NCBI RefSeq assembly: GCF_016862175.1
Contig: NZ_BOML01000010.1
Coordinates: 62,001 to 126,000 of the forward strand
Source of the DNA: Paractinoplanes durhamensis
Lineage (GTDB): Bacteria; Actinomycetota; Actinomycetes; Mycobacteriales; Micromonosporaceae
Direction of reading: 5' to 3'
Length of the DNA: 64,000 nt
Shown: in pieces, positions 19,001 to 28,991 of the stretch
How the letters are laid out: each line of letters opens with the position of its first letter
How positions within the stretch are numbered: position 1 is the stretch's first letter
Translations under genes and position numbers: made by a program
Notes under the pieces: model-generated
The model's database searches: none
What the model was told of the DNA's origin: nothing
The model's input: the letters and a program-made list of their open reading frames with translations, nothing else

Positions 19001-21455
19001 CGCCGGCACCGACAGCTTCACCTACACGGTCAGCGACGGGCACCCGGGCGGAAGCGCCACCAACACGGTCAGCATGACCGTCGACAACGCCAAGCCGGTC
19101 GCCGGCGCCGACGCGGTCACCGTGCCGGCCAACGTGGCCTCCACCGTCGCGGTGCTGACCAACGACCACGACGCGAACACCGCCGACACGCTCACCGTCA
19201 CGATCGACGTGCAGCCGGCCCACGGCACCGCCACGGTCAACTCGGACGGCACCGTGACCTACACGCCGACCGCCGGCTACATCGGCACCGACACGTTCCA
19301 CTACCAGGTCAGCGACGGGAACCCGGGTGGCACCGACGGCGCGAGCGTCTCGCTCAGCGTGGTCAACTCGGCGCCGACCGCCCGGCGGGACTCGGACTCG
19401 ACCGACACCGACACCCCGGTGACGCTGTCGGTGCTGACCAACGACACCGACCCGAACGGCGACACGCTGAGCGTCATCACCGCCACCCAGCCGGCCAACG
19501 GCAAGGTCGTCGTCAACGCGAACAACACGATCACATACACCTCGGCCGCCGGCTTCTGCGGCACCGACACCTTCACCTACACCGCGGCCGACCCGTCCAG
19601 CGCGACCGCCACCGCCGTAGTCACGATCACCGTGCGCAACGCGGCGCCGATCGCGGTCGACGACACCTTCGTGGTCCGGCCCGGCGTCACCGCCACCCTC
19701 GACGTCCTCGCCAACGACACCGACCCGAACACCCGCCAGGTGCGCAGTGTCGCCTCGGTCGGCAGCGCGTCGCGCGGCACGGTCACCCTGAACTCGGACG
19801 GGACGGTCACCTACCGGACGACCGCGACCAGCGGCACCGACAGCTTCACCTACGTGCTCACCGACGACATGGGCCTGACCGACACCGCCACCGCGACCAT
19901 CACGATCGACGCCGCGCCGGTCACCACGGACGACTCGGTGGTGACCGCCGCGGGCACCGCGGCGACCATCCCGGTCGTGGCCAACGACACCGACCCCGAG
20001 GGCGAGGCGCTGACCCTGGTGTCGGCGAGCACCCCGAGCCACGGCACCGCGACGGTCTCGGCCGCCGACGGCAAGATCGTCTACACCCCGGCGGCCGGCT
20101 GGTTCGGCGTCGACACGTTCAGCTACCAGATCCGGGACACCGCCGGTAACACCGCGACCGGCACGGTCACCGTCAACGTGGCCCCGCCCGCGGCCGACGC
20201 CACCGCCGCCGTCCTGACCGGCAACTCGGTCGACATCACCGTCGTGACCGACAGCCGGCTGACGCTCAGCGGCGTGGGCACGCCGGCGCACGGCACCGCC
20301 ACGATCGTCGACGGCAAGGTCCGCTACACCCCGGACGCCGGCTACACCGGCACCGACACGTTCACCTACACGGTGACCGACAGCGACGGCGACACCGCCA
20401 CGGCGACCGTCACGGTCACCGTCTCGGACGGCGCGCCGGTCGCGCTGGCCGACAAGCGGACCACGGCGTACGAGAAGCCGATCACCATCAAGGTGCTCGA
20501 CAACGACCTGGACCCGAACGGCGGGCTGGCGGTCACCGCGGTGAGCAAGCCGGACCACGGCACCGTCACCTTCACCGGCACCCAGGTGGTCTACACCCCG
20601 CCGACCGGCTTCTCCGGCACGGCCACCTTCACCTACACCGCGACCGACGCGGACGGGCGCAAGGCCGAGGCCACCGTCACGGTCGTCGTGGGTGACCCGC
20701 CGGTGGTGCCGGACAAGACCGCCACCGCCAAGCCCGGCACCGCGGTGCGGATCACCCTGCCGACGGTGGATCGCAACGGCGCCGCGGTGACGGTCACCGC
20801 GGTGGGCGCGGCCAAGCACGGCACGGTCAAGCTCAACGCCGACGGCACGGTCACCTACACCCCGAACAAGGGCTACGCGGGCACCGACACCTTCACCTAC
20901 CAGGTGGTCGACGCGGACGGCAACATCGCCTCGGCATCGGTCAGCGTCACCGTGGCCGGCGCGAACAAGGCGCCGACCGCCAAGAACGACAAGGTCTCGG
21001 TGCCGGCCGGCGGCTCGATCGTGATCAAGCCGCGGGCCAACGACTCGGACGCGGACGGTGACACCACCAAGATCACCAAGATCGGCAAGCCCCAGCACGG
21101 TACGGCGGTGCTGAACTCCGACGGCACGGTCACGTACGCCCCGGACGACAGCTACGCGGGCGGCACCGACTCGTTCACCTACACGATCAGCGACGGCCAC
21201 GGCGGCACCGCCACCGCGACGGTCACCGTCAAGGTGGTCGCGGTCGCCACCAGCGGCGACGCGAGCGGCGGCGGCAAACTGGCGCTGACCGGCGTCAACA
21301 CGGTCTCGGTCGCGGTCGCCGGCGGCATGATCCTGCTGCTCGGCGCGGCCCTGATCCGGGTCGGCCAGGCCGGCGTCCCGGTCCCGGTCCCGGCCGGCCC
21401 CGGCGCCCGTGGCAACGGCCGGCACCGGCCCGGCCGCCACCGCTTCCCCGCCTGA
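16077..21455 (+). CDS. Giant cell-wall surface protein B: paralogue of A, LALTG anchor
   Basis: 1792 residues from ATG 16077, which has AAGGA five bases upstream; an earlier in-frame start at 16032 has none. An Arg-rich head and hydrophobic segment make a signal peptide ending near QAEA. The architecture equals gene A: N-terminal DUF11-associated domain with a Cys pair, two DUF11-like domains, twelve cadherin-like repeats (about 632-1720) and a sortase-type end. Here the sorting motif is LALTG, the LAxTG type used by class E sortases of high-GC Gram-positives, followed by a helix and a long Pro/Arg-rich tail. Repeat 9 lacks its calcium motif; repeat 6 has a lone Cys in GFCGTDTF. It lies 105 bases after gene A. 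Adhesion or wall-matrix role inferred. Confidence 0.9.
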   Translation: MPFAVSLRFKPRRSLILLVVISVALAATMVLLARQAEAAITDPFTGRFQANTNGAIILRGNANLVCSTSDSGCTTALNGTATGDALDNNAYAMKNYDTDSDSTTFNESSATITLPSGGTVLFAGLYWSADPTAGTNGSAAPSSANTNKVLLRTPAGPTTWNNITAEKTFTNTGINAYQGFKDVTPLVSGAGSGVYSVANIQSGTGKDRYAGWALVIAYRDASLPMHSLRVYDGFGVVKDGSTQVDIAVSGFQTPHTGTVGATVGTVVFEGDRGKTGDSLQIGTASRTLASVSDAKNPATNFFNSTVSQDGASVTGRTPNNDNLMGVDIDRFDATGKLGNDETSATLRLTTGGETFYPGVVTFTTDLYAPNVVVTPSSSDLNGGDLLPGDIVEYRVDVRNDGTDTANGVTLADVIPTGTTYVPGTLTVAGASVTDAADSDDGKLAGSTATFTVGNLAPAATKQVTFRVRVNTGTAPGTAIVNTANANYTAAFTGGAGTSTGSSSMTVQQPHANLEAALTVAPTVVQRAASPNAVTYTATVKNNGTDLEPAPKLVLTLPAGVTPGTLPSGCTASGQVVTCTRPALATNTTDSVLIPATAASSAAAHPVASLTVSGTGLDSDSTNNTATATLAVNSAPVAVDDTAPGTTNATPVTIDVKANDHDDDDANSALVVQIDQAPAHGRVVVNADGTVTYTPRSTWDGVDTFTYKLLDGHGGISSTATVSVTTANAAPVANTDYYSTPAGTAIIVTPKDNDTEPNGQTMHLVSVGQPQSGAGPTTISGDQITYTPLMGFNGTADFTYVVEDSEGAQSTGTVHITVADAAPVAADDTATVAYLDDVTIDVLANDADDNNDPLTITGVSTPVNGGTATVTSGKIAYQAPAGFSGKDTFTYTISDGQPGGTATGTVTVTVGNARPTAGPVTVSTGTNAAAVIDVLAHASDPNTTDTLTVTGVSTPAHGTVVSNPDGTLTYTPATGYAGTDSFTYTVSDGHPGGSATNTVSMTVDNAKPVAGADAVTVPANVASTVAVLTNDHDANTADTLTVTIDVQPAHGTATVNSDGTVTYTPTAGYIGTDTFHYQVSDGNPGGTDGASVSLSVVNSAPTARRDSDSTDTDTPVTLSVLTNDTDPNGDTLSVITATQPANGKVVVNANNTITYTSAAGFCGTDTFTYTAADPSSATATAVVTITVRNAAPIAVDDTFVVRPGVTATLDVLANDTDPNTRQVRSVASVGSASRGTVTLNSDGTVTYRTTATSGTDSFTYVLTDDMGLTDTATATITIDAAPVTTDDSVVTAAGTAATIPVVANDTDPEGEALTLVSASTPSHGTATVSAADGKIVYTPAAGWFGVDTFSYQIRDTAGNTATGTVTVNVAPPAADATAAVLTGNSVDITVVTDSRLTLSGVGTPAHGTATIVDGKVRYTPDAGYTGTDTFTYTVTDSDGDTATATVTVTVSDGAPVALADKRTTAYEKPITIKVLDNDLDPNGGLAVTAVSKPDHGTVTFTGTQVVYTPPTGFSGTATFTYTATDADGRKAEATVTVVVGDPPVVPDKTATAKPGTAVRITLPTVDRNGAAVTVTAVGAAKHGTVKLNADGTVTYTPNKGYAGTDTFTYQVVDADGNIASASVSVTVAGANKAPTAKNDKVSVPAGGSIVIKPRANDSDADGDTTKITKIGKPQHGTAVLNSDGTVTYAPDDSYAGGTDSFTYTISDGHGGTATATVTVKVVAVATSGDASGGGKLALTGVNTVSVAVAGGMILLLGAALIRVGQAGVPVPVPAGPGARGNGRHRPGRHRFPA
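17969..21240 (+). repeat. Twelve tandem ~270-bp cadherin-like repeat units (gene B)
   Basis: Same unit design as in gene A. Idiosyncratic units match by position in the two genes: unit 7 shares a VRPxV...NDxDPNTxQ signature, unit 10 a xPITxKVLxNDLDP signature and unit 11 a PDxxATAxPG opening. Confidence 0.85.
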
Positions 21456-21463
21456 CATGCGAG

Positions 21464-21491
21464 AGGGCGGGCCGCAACAGCGGCCCGCCCT
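21464..21491. terminator. Bidirectional terminator between giant gene B and groEL
   Basis: AGGGCGGGCCGC and its complement form a 12-bp stem with an AACA loop, placed between two convergent stop codons. Confidence 0.8.
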
Positions 21492-21510
21492 TCACGTAGA
21501 ACTCATGGAC

Positions 21511-23211
<1,701 letters not shown>

Positions 23212-23325
23212 TCACCACCTGGCGATGTGACGTCCTCAGGCCGAGCCGGAAAGCCCGCGACGACCGGCCCCGTGCCGCGGCGACGATGGCGACGCCGTGA
23301 CCGAGACCCAACCGCCCCGACCTGC

Positions 23326-23352
23326 TTGGCACTCACGAGTCCGGAGTGCCAA
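23326..23352 (-). promoter_or_regulatory. CIRCE operator 1 (HrcA site)
   Basis: TTGGCACTC, nine bases, GAGTGCCAA: a perfect inverted repeat differing from the CIRCE consensus by one base per arm. It lies at the expected transcription start of groEL. Confidence 0.9.
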
Positions 23353-23357
23353 TCACC

Positions 23358-23386
23358 TGTTTAGCACTCCCGGGGGTCGAGTGCAA
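23358..23386 (-). promoter_or_regulatory. groEL promoter
   Basis: On the minus strand TTGCAC (-35) and TAAACA (-10) are separated by exactly 17 bases and are interleaved with CIRCE 2, while CIRCE 1 covers the start site. Confidence 0.7.
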
Positions 23387-23387
23387 G
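23361..23387 (-). promoter_or_regulatory. CIRCE operator 2 (HrcA site)
   Basis: TTAGCACTC, nine bases, GAGTGCAAG: one arm matches the CIRCE consensus exactly and the other has two mismatches. It fills the space between the -35 and -10 of the groEL promoter. Confidence 0.85.
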
Positions 23388-23420
23388 GAAACGCCACCTT
23401 GCGAGCGGGCCGCCGCAGGC

Positions 23421-24350
23421 TCAGTCGAGCTCGGGTGCGGACAGCTCGGCGTAGAGAGATCTGCTGGTCACCGGGCCCTCGGCGCGGCGGCCCTGGCAGT
23501 AGGCCACCAGCGCGGCGATCGCCCAGAGCAGAACGGTGGCCACCGCCACCACCGTCGAGGCGAACCCGCCCCAGGCCGCGTCGACCACCCGGGGCAGCAC
23601 GGTGACCGCCAGGGACGCGACGATCAGGCCGCCCAGCGGCGCCAGCGAGACCAGATGCACCGCGCGGCGCCGGCCGTGCCCACGCTCGAACAGCACGACG
23701 CAGCCGAGGACGCCGGTGAAGGTGAGCACCCCGGTGGAGAGCACGGTGAGCCCGACGGCGAGCGGCGCCGCCACCGCCGGGCCGAGCCGGTCGGCGGTGA
23801 GGAGCAGCGGCAGCGCCTGGGTGATCACGCCGAAGACGGCGAACCACAGCCAGAGGGCGCGCAGCCGATAACCCACCAGACGCCACACCGCGGCCGGCCG
23901 GGGCGTCGCGCCCAGGGTGGCCCGGTAGACCGCGACGGCGACGACGCCGGCCAGCGAGATCACCAGGGGCAGGGCGGAGACCGTGAAATAGGCGAGCCAC
24001 ATCAGCGGGAGCAACAGCAGGCCGAACCCGCCGAGCAGGTCGAGCAGCGCCGGGGCGGCGATCACGGTGTCGTCCACCCGGCCGACGAAGAAGTGCATCG
24101 GGATCGCGGCCAGCAGGCCCACCGGCAGCAACGGCAGCGCGGAACCGGTCAGCAGGCCGCGGAACCGGTCGAACCACCCGCGCAGGCCGGAACCAGACGG
24201 TGGGACCAGCGGGTCGAACTCGTCGGCGACCGGGCCGATCGGGCCGCCCGGGCGCGGCAGCTCGGCCGTCCGGGACTCCGGGTCGAACGGATCGGCGCTC
24301 TCGACCACCACGTCACCGACGAGGTGGAGGACATCCTCTCCGCGCTCCAT
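23421..24350 (-). CDS. Hypothetical polytopic membrane protein
   Basis: 309 residues from ATG 24350. An acidic head of about 65 residues (DPFDPESRTAELPRP) precedes six or so hydrophobic helices with basic loops such as ERGHGRRRAV, resembling Yip1-like integral membrane proteins in layout, but no signature was recognised. An upstream in-frame extension to 24686 runs antisense over the next gene and is not supported. It lies upstream of groEL in the opposite direction to the following acetyltransferase. Function unknown. Confidence 0.65.
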   Translation of the reverse strand: MERGEDVLHLVGDVVVESADPFDPESRTAELPRPGGPIGPVADEFDPLVPPSGSGLRGWFDRFRGLLTGSALPLLPVGLLAAIPMHFFVGRVDDTVIAAPALLDLLGGFGLLLLPLMWLAYFTVSALPLVISLAGVVAVAVYRATLGATPRPAAVWRLVGYRLRALWLWFAVFGVITQALPLLLTADRLGPAVAAPLAVGLTVLSTGVLTFTGVLGCVVLFERGHGRRRAVHLVSLAPLGGLIVASLAVTVLPRVVDAAWGGFASTVVAVATVLLWAIAALVAYCQGRRAEGPVTSRSLYAELSAPELD

Positions 24351-24447
24351 CGACACACTTTGCCCCAGGCAGGGCGGGAACCGCCACCCCCGTCCGGTAA
24401 CCGGCAAGAGGTTGCCGGAGCCGCGGAAGCAGGGTAGGGAAGACAGC

Positions 24448-24957
24448 GTGGAGAGCTGGCGGGTGCACCGGGTCGCGGCCGAGGAGGCGGCCCGGATGCG
24501 GGCGCTGCGCCTGGAAATGCTGGCCGACAGCCCGCTCGCCTTCCTGGAGACGGTGGCCACCGCGGCCGCGCGCCCGCACGAGGCGTACCGGCAGCGGATC
24601 GCCCAGGCCGAGCGGGGCTGCCGGCTGGCCCAGTTCGTGGCCGACCCGGGCGGCCGGTCCCGGTTGATCGGGCACGCCGGCGGCACGGTCCTGCCGGACG
24701 ACCCGGACGAGACGGTGATCTTCGCGGTCTACGTGACCCCCGCCCACCGGGGCGGCAAGGTGCTGGCCGAGCTGGTCGAGGCGGTCGCCGCCTGGTCCCG
24801 GTCCTGCGGGCGGGACCGGCTGATGCTCGAGGTGGTGTCGGGCAACGACCGGGCCGTCCGGGCGTACGAGAAGCTCGGTTTCGAGGACACCGGCGAGCGG
24901 GTGCCGCACCCGGTGCTGCCGGCCCTCACCGAGCTGCGGATGCGCCGGCGGATCTGA
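24448..24957 (+). CDS. GNAT-family N-acetyltransferase
   Basis: 169 residues from GTG 24448, with AGGGAAG eight bases upstream. It shows the GNAT pattern: an N-terminal [17 protein letters not shown] helix, the acetyl-CoA strand [19 protein letters not shown] (the usual RGxGxG loop is degenerate, RGGKVL) and the C-terminal [13 protein letters not shown] motif. Substrate unknown. Its stop overlaps the ATG of the next gene by one base, so the two are translationally coupled. Confidence 0.85.
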   Translation: MESWRVHRVAAEEAARMRALRLEMLADSPLAFLETVATAAARPHEAYRQRIAQAERGCRLAQFVADPGGRSRLIGHAGGTVLPDDPDETVIFAVYVTPAHRGGKVLAELVEAVAAWSRSCGRDRLMLEVVSGNDRAVRAYEKLGFEDTGERVPHPVLPALTELRMRRRI

Positions 24958-25400
24958 TGGGTCCCCGGGCGCACACGGTCCTCACCGCGGTCAACGGCAC
25001 CACCGGGCTGGGCCTGCTGATCGCGCTGGCCGGCGGGGCGCGGATCCGTCGTGGCCGGGACGGGGTGCTGGTCGCCGAGGGCTACCGCCGGCGGCTGCCG
25101 CCCGCGACCTGCTTCACGGTCGGCTCGGTGGTCATGTGCCGGCGCAGCGCCGAGTGGCTGCTGGCCGAGGAGCGGTCGGCCCTGTTCGCGCACGAGAGCC
25201 ACCACCGCGGGCAGTACGCGGTGCTCGGCCCGCTGTTCTGGCCGGCCTACTGGGCCGCGTGCGGCTGGTCCTGGGCGGCCACCGGGTCGTGGGGCGCGCG
25301 GAACTTCTTCGAGAAGCGGGCCGGCCTGCACGCCGGCGGCTATCCCACCGACCTGCCGATACGGCCGCTCCTGAAAAAGCCGTTCAAAAAAAATCCTTAA
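24957..25400 (+). CDS. Hypothetical protein with HExxH-like motif
   Basis: 147 residues, start codon overlapping the stop of the acetyltransferase gene. Hydrophobic stretches at both ends of the core flank [15 protein letters not shown], which contains an HExxH pattern (HESHH) as in zinc metallopeptidases; a second conserved metal ligand cannot be assigned. The last codons include an eight-A run (25386-25393) encoding a Lys-rich tail, unusual in this GC-rich DNA and prone to slippage. The stop overlaps the convergent GNAT gene by four bases. Function unknown. Confidence 0.65.
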   Translation: MGPRAHTVLTAVNGTTGLGLLIALAGGARIRRGRDGVLVAEGYRRRLPPATCFTVGSVVMCRRSAEWLLAEERSALFAHESHHRGQYAVLGPLFWPAYWAACGWSWAATGSWGARNFFEKRAGLHAGGYPTDLPIRPLLKKPFKKNP

Positions 25401-26371
25401 AGGTCCCGCTGCCAGTGGATCGCCGACTCCACCACCCGGAAGCCCATCTCCCGATTGATCCGCAGCATGTGCTCGTTGGTCGTGGCGTTGAAGGTGTCGA
25501 TCACCTCGAGGCCCGGGTGGAGCGTCCGGGCGTACGCCAGGTTGGCCAGCTTGACCAGCAGGCCGAGCCGGTGGCCGCGGTGCCCGGAGGCGACCAGCGT
25601 GACGTTCTGCCAGGCGTGCGGCCCGCGGTCGGCGGCGCAGTTGATCGTGGTCCACGCGACCAGCCGGTCACCGTGCAGTGCTCCGGTGTGGAAGGTGACC
25701 CGGCCGCGCCGGATCCGGCCCTCCTCGGTGGCGCGCACCCGGTCGGCGTCGACCTTCTCCGGCTCCCAGTCGAGGTCACCCGTCGGCGTCTCGGCCATGA
25801 AGCTCGAGTCCAGGGCGGCGACGTCGTCGATGACCTCCTCCGGTGGCACGCCGCTCCACTGGATCAGGCGATAGCCGTCGGCCGTCGCCCACGCGGCGGC
25901 CAGCATCTCGTCGTAGCGGGCCTGGTCGGCCTCGCCCAGGTCGAGCCGGCTGCGCAGCTCCTCGAGGGCGGCCTTGGCGCCCACGGCGGCGGCGAAGGCC
26001 ACACTCGACGGGCTCCGGACCGACTGGGTGAGCAGCCGCACCCGGCCGGTGGCCCGGGCGCGCTCGACGGCCACCTCCCAGAGCGCACGGCCCACCCCGC
26101 GCCGCCGGAACGACGGCGACACCTTCAGCTCCACCATCACGTTGCCGAGGTTGTCCGCCTGCGGGTAGGCCAGCTCGAGGTGGCCGGCCGGCTCGGCGTC
26201 GAAGCGCGCCAGGAAGTGCTCGGCGGTGTGCCCGGCGGGCGGGGTGGCGAGCCGGGCCGCGAAGACCTCGCGGGTGTGCAGCGGCACGTCGGGCTGGTCG
26301 TGCTCGCTGCTGGCCCGGTCAATCCCGTAGGCGTCGTCGGGCGACTCGAGTGGACCGATAGAGACGGACAT
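25397..26371 (-). CDS. Double-GNAT acetyltransferase
   Basis: 324 residues. Two acetyltransferase halves: the first carries [20 protein letters not shown] (about 79-98), a good acetyl-CoA binding loop, and the second [19 protein letters not shown] (about 245-265) and a terminal [11 protein letters not shown]. This tandem layout is that of mycothiol synthase-like and related actinobacterial two-domain GNATs; the substrate is not evident. ATG at 26371 is used; a GTG nine bases upstream is possible. The start codon lies inside a 13-bp perfect hairpin, which may limit translation. Confidence 0.82.
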   Translation of the reverse strand: MSVSIGPLESPDDAYGIDRASSEHDQPDVPLHTREVFAARLATPPAGHTAEHFLARFDAEPAGHLELAYPQADNLGNVMVELKVSPSFRRRGVGRALWEVAVERARATGRVRLLTQSVRSPSSVAFAAAVGAKAALEELRSRLDLGEADQARYDEMLAAAWATADGYRLIQWSGVPPEEVIDDVAALDSSFMAETPTGDLDWEPEKVDADRVRATEEGRIRRGRVTFHTGALHGDRLVAWTTINCAADRGPHAWQNVTLVASGHRGHRLGLLVKLANLAYARTLHPGLEVIDTFNATTNEHMLRINREMGFRVVESAIHWQRDL

Positions 26372-26399
26372 GGCCGCCACCCTGCCGGGTGGCGGCCAT
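26370..26399. repeat. Perfect inverted repeat over the GNAT start codon
   Basis: ATGGCCGCCACCC and its complement separated by TGCC. Read on the minus strand it could end thrC transcripts, or hide the acetyltransferase start codon. No T tract follows on that strand. Confidence 0.75.
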
Positions 26400-26612
26400 T
26401 ATTGCTAACGAATTTGGTCGGGAGGACGAACGCACAGCGCCTCCGGCACTGGGTCGTTGGGCACCCTCGGAGATTGTCGCCAAGCTCGAAGGTGAGGGGC
26501 CTCGTACGGCGTCGGCCCTCCCGCAGAGAGCATCTTGCCGACGCTGAGATCGGTGCGCAAGTCCTCTGCGGATGGAATCTTCAACTTAAGGCAGAGATGC
26601 GATTACCGACAG

Positions 26613-27908
26613 TTATCCGAGCAGGCCCGCCTCACGGGCCCCGCGGAGCGACGGCTTGATGTTGTGGGTGGGTCCGACCAGACCCGCGACCGCGTCCAGC
26701 GTCTTGAGACCCTCGCCGGTGTTGTAGACGACCGTCTCCTTCTCCGGGTCGAGCTTGCCGCTCGCGACGAGCTTCTTGAGCACGGCCACCGTGGTGCCGC
26801 CGGCCGTCTCGGCGAAGATGCCGGTCGTCTCGGCGAGCAGCCGGATGCCGTCGCGGATCTCGTCGTCGTCGGCGTAGTCCATCCAGCCGCCGGTGCGCCG
26901 GACGGCCTCGATCGCGTACGCCCCGGCGGCCGGGTCGCCGATGTTCAGCGACTTGGCGATGCCGGTCGGCTTCACCGGGACGATCTCGTCGGTCCCCTTG
27001 TGCAGCGCTGTCGCGATCGGGTTGCAGCCGGCCGACTGGGCGCCGAACACGGTCCAGCCACCCTCGGGCGCGGTGGCCAGGCCGATCTCGACCAGCTCGG
27101 AGAAGGCCTTGTCCACCTTGGTGAGCAGCTCGCCGGAGGCCATCGGGATGAGGACCTGGGCCGGGATGCGCCAGCCGAGCTGTTCGGCGACCTCGTAGCC
27201 CAGGGTCTTGGAGCCCTCGGCGTAGAACGGGCGCACGTTCACGTTGACGAACGCGGTGTCCTCGAACTCGTCGGTCTCGACCAGCTCGCCGCAGAGGCGG
27301 TTGACGTCGTCGTACGACCCTTCGATGGCGACCAGGTCACCGCCGTACACCGCGGTGGTAATGATCTTGCCGGGCTCCAGGTCATACGGGATGAAGACGA
27401 TGCTGGGCGTGCCGACCCGGGCCGCGTGGGCGGCGACCGAGTTGGCCAGGTTGCCGGTCGAGGCGCAGGCGAAGCGGGTGAAGCCGAGGCCGCGGGCGGC
27501 GGTGAGCGCCACCGAGACGACCCGGTCCTTGAACGAGTGGGTCGGGTTGGCCGAGTCGTCCTTGACGTAGAGCGGGGCACGCAGGCCGACCGCGGCGGCC
27601 AGGGCGGGCGCGCTGACCAGCGGGGTCAGGCCGGGGTCGAGGCTGACCCGGGTGGCCGGGTCCTGACCGGCGGGCAGCAGGCCGGCGTAGCGCCAGATGT
27701 TCGGCGGGCCGGCCTCGATCTGCGCACGGGTTACCCGCGCGAGGGCGTCCTGGTCGTAGGCCACCTCGAGCGGGCCGAAACACTCGAAACACGCGTGCTG
27801 CGCGACCAGGGGGTATTCGGCCCCACAGGCGCGGCAGACGAGGCCACGGGCCGGCGATTTGAAGGAGGTGCTGCCGATAGAACTGGGGGTGCTGACGACA
27901 GACGTCAT
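26613..27908 (-). CDS. thrC: Threonine synthase with zinc-ribbon N-terminus
   Basis: 431-residue PLP enzyme converting O-phosphohomoserine to threonine. The N-terminus bears a zinc ribbon with Cys25, Cys28, Cys40 and Cys43; the PLP lysine is in NPTHSFKDR, with the phosphate-binding ACASTGNLANS loop after it. Size and Zn ribbon fit the orphan threonine synthase found near groEL in streptomycetes rather than the shorter enzyme of hom-thrC-thrB operons. ATG 27908 has AGGGAAGG six bases upstream. A SAM-I riboswitch ends at this ribosome-binding site, implying repression by S-adenosylmethionine, an unusual control for threonine synthesis. Confidence 0.92.
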   Translation of the reverse strand: MTSVVSTPSSIGSTSFKSPARGLVCRACGAEYPLVAQHACFECFGPLEVAYDQDALARVTRAQIEAGPPNIWRYAGLLPAGQDPATRVSLDPGLTPLVSAPALAAAVGLRAPLYVKDDSANPTHSFKDRVVSVALTAARGLGFTRFACASTGNLANSVAAHAARVGTPSIVFIPYDLEPGKIITTAVYGGDLVAIEGSYDDVNRLCGELVETDEFEDTAFVNVNVRPFYAEGSKTLGYEVAEQLGWRIPAQVLIPMASGELLTKVDKAFSELVEIGLATAPEGGWTVFGAQSAGCNPIATALHKGTDEIVPVKPTGIAKSLNIGDPAAGAYAIEAVRRTGGWMDYADDDEIRDGIRLLAETTGIFAETAGGTTVAVLKKLVASGKLDPEKETVVYNTGEGLKTLDAVAGLVGPTHNIKPSLRGAREAGLLG

Positions 27909-27921
27909 GGAGGCCTTCCCT

Positions 27922-28054
27922 CTCATCTTTCCCCGGCGGCAATCTGCCGCAGCGAGGACGGAATTAGCACCTGCCGCGCGCGGCCTCTTCTTCGAGACTG
28001 CGCGGTGGTTGCCGGGGCTTCATCGGGCCGTTCCCTCTGCCCCTCTGGATGAGG
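27922..28054 (-). promoter_or_regulatory. SAM-I (S-box) riboswitch upstream of thrC
   Basis: The minus strand reads CTCATCCAGAGGGGCAGAGG, then CCCGATGAAGCCCCGGCAACC in two adjoining blocks, GGTGCTAATTCC, and finally GGGGAAAGATGAG. These are the conserved P1/P2 internal-loop, P3 and P4 elements of the S-box aptamer in the right order and spacing. P1 pairs CTCATC with GATGAG. The 3' half of P1 abuts the AGGGAAGG ribosome-binding site, so ligand binding should hide it; no separate terminator is seen, which suggests translational control. Confidence 0.93.
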
Positions 28055-28136
28055 TATTCAGTTGTGTTTCCAACACCTTACGTTGCCCTTAGGTCTTCTA
28101 CGCCAGCAGAATCCCGAGGTGTGAGCGGCACAACGC

Positions 28137-28991
28137 CTACGAGGTGATGTCCTTGCGGGTGAACCGCCAGAACGCGAGCGACCAGAACAGCGTGGCGTAG
28201 CAGATCGCCGCGATCGCGCCCTTGACCAGGTCATCCACCTGCGGTGGGGTGGACAGCAGGCCGAGCCAGGCGTCGCTGTAGTGGGTCGGCAGCAGGTTCC
28301 GCACGCTGCCGAGCGCGGTGATCTGGTCGAGGATGCTGGACAGGATCCAGAGCAGCACCGCGCCGCCGACCGCGCCCAGCGCCGCGTCGGTCAGCACCGA
28401 CAGCAGGAAGGCCAGACCGGCCACCACCAGCATGATGATCGCCAGATAGGCGACGATGCCGAGCAGCCGCAGAAGGCCCTGACCAGGCGGAATGGCGGCG
28501 GCCACGGTGCTGCCCAGTGGGTGCCAGCCATAGCGCAGGGTGCCGATCAGCAGCCCGGTCGAGGCCAGGGTCAGCAGCGCCACCAGCGAATAACCGAGCG
28601 CTACCACCAGCTTCACCGCGAGTAGCCGAACGCGCGGCACCGGGATGGCCAGCAGATAGCGCAAACTCCCCCAACTCGCCTCGCTCGCCACCGGGTCGCC
28701 GCAGAACAGCGCCACCACGACCACCAGCAGGAAGCCGGCCGACACCGCGAGGCAGAACAGCGCGAAGTTCAAGCCGCCCGAGGTGGCCAGGTCGACAAGG
28801 CTGCCGAACGCGCCACCACCGTTGCCGTCGTCGTCGTTGCCGCCCCCGAACTCGAAGGCGACCAGGATGATGATCGGAAGCAAAACCATGAAACCCAGGG
28901 CCAATTGGGTACGCCGTCGCGACGCCTGCCGCCGCACCTCGGCCCAGATCGGCAACGTCGCCGAAGGTCGATACCCGGTAACCGCGCTCAT
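28137..28991 (-). CDS. ABC transporter permease
   Basis: 284-residue ABC-2 type permease with six predicted helices and a large first extracellular loop holding a GGGNDDDGNGGG stretch. ATG 28991 lies in an ATGA overlap with the stop of the upstream hydrolase-ATPase fusion, so it is the obvious membrane partner of that ATPase. Export of an unknown substrate is inferred. The start choice is fixed by the overlap; longer frames upstream are antiparallel artefacts. Confidence 0.88.
   Translation of the reverse strand: MSAVTGYRPSATLPIWAEVRRQASRRRTQLALGFMVLLPIIILVAFEFGGGNDDDGNGGGAFGSLVDLATSGGLNFALFCLAVSAGFLLVVVVALFCGDPVASEASWGSLRYLLAIPVPRVRLLAVKLVVALGYSLVALLTLASTGLLIGTLRYGWHPLGSTVAAAIPPGQGLLRLLGIVAYLAIIMLVVAGLAFLLSVLTDAALGAVGGAVLLWILSSILDQITALGSVRNLLPTHYSDAWLGLLSTPPQVDDLVKGAIAAICYATLFWSLAFWRFTRKDITS

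Noticed and set aside
12554..21240. Possible CRISPR or satellite array
   Set aside because: The periodicity is about 270 bp and is protein-coding; DNA repeats are diverged and no spacers exist.
15981..21458. 1825-codon open frame antisense to giant gene B
   Set aside because: Same cause as for gene A; composition is a mirror of the repeat codons, and it ends at the shared terminator.
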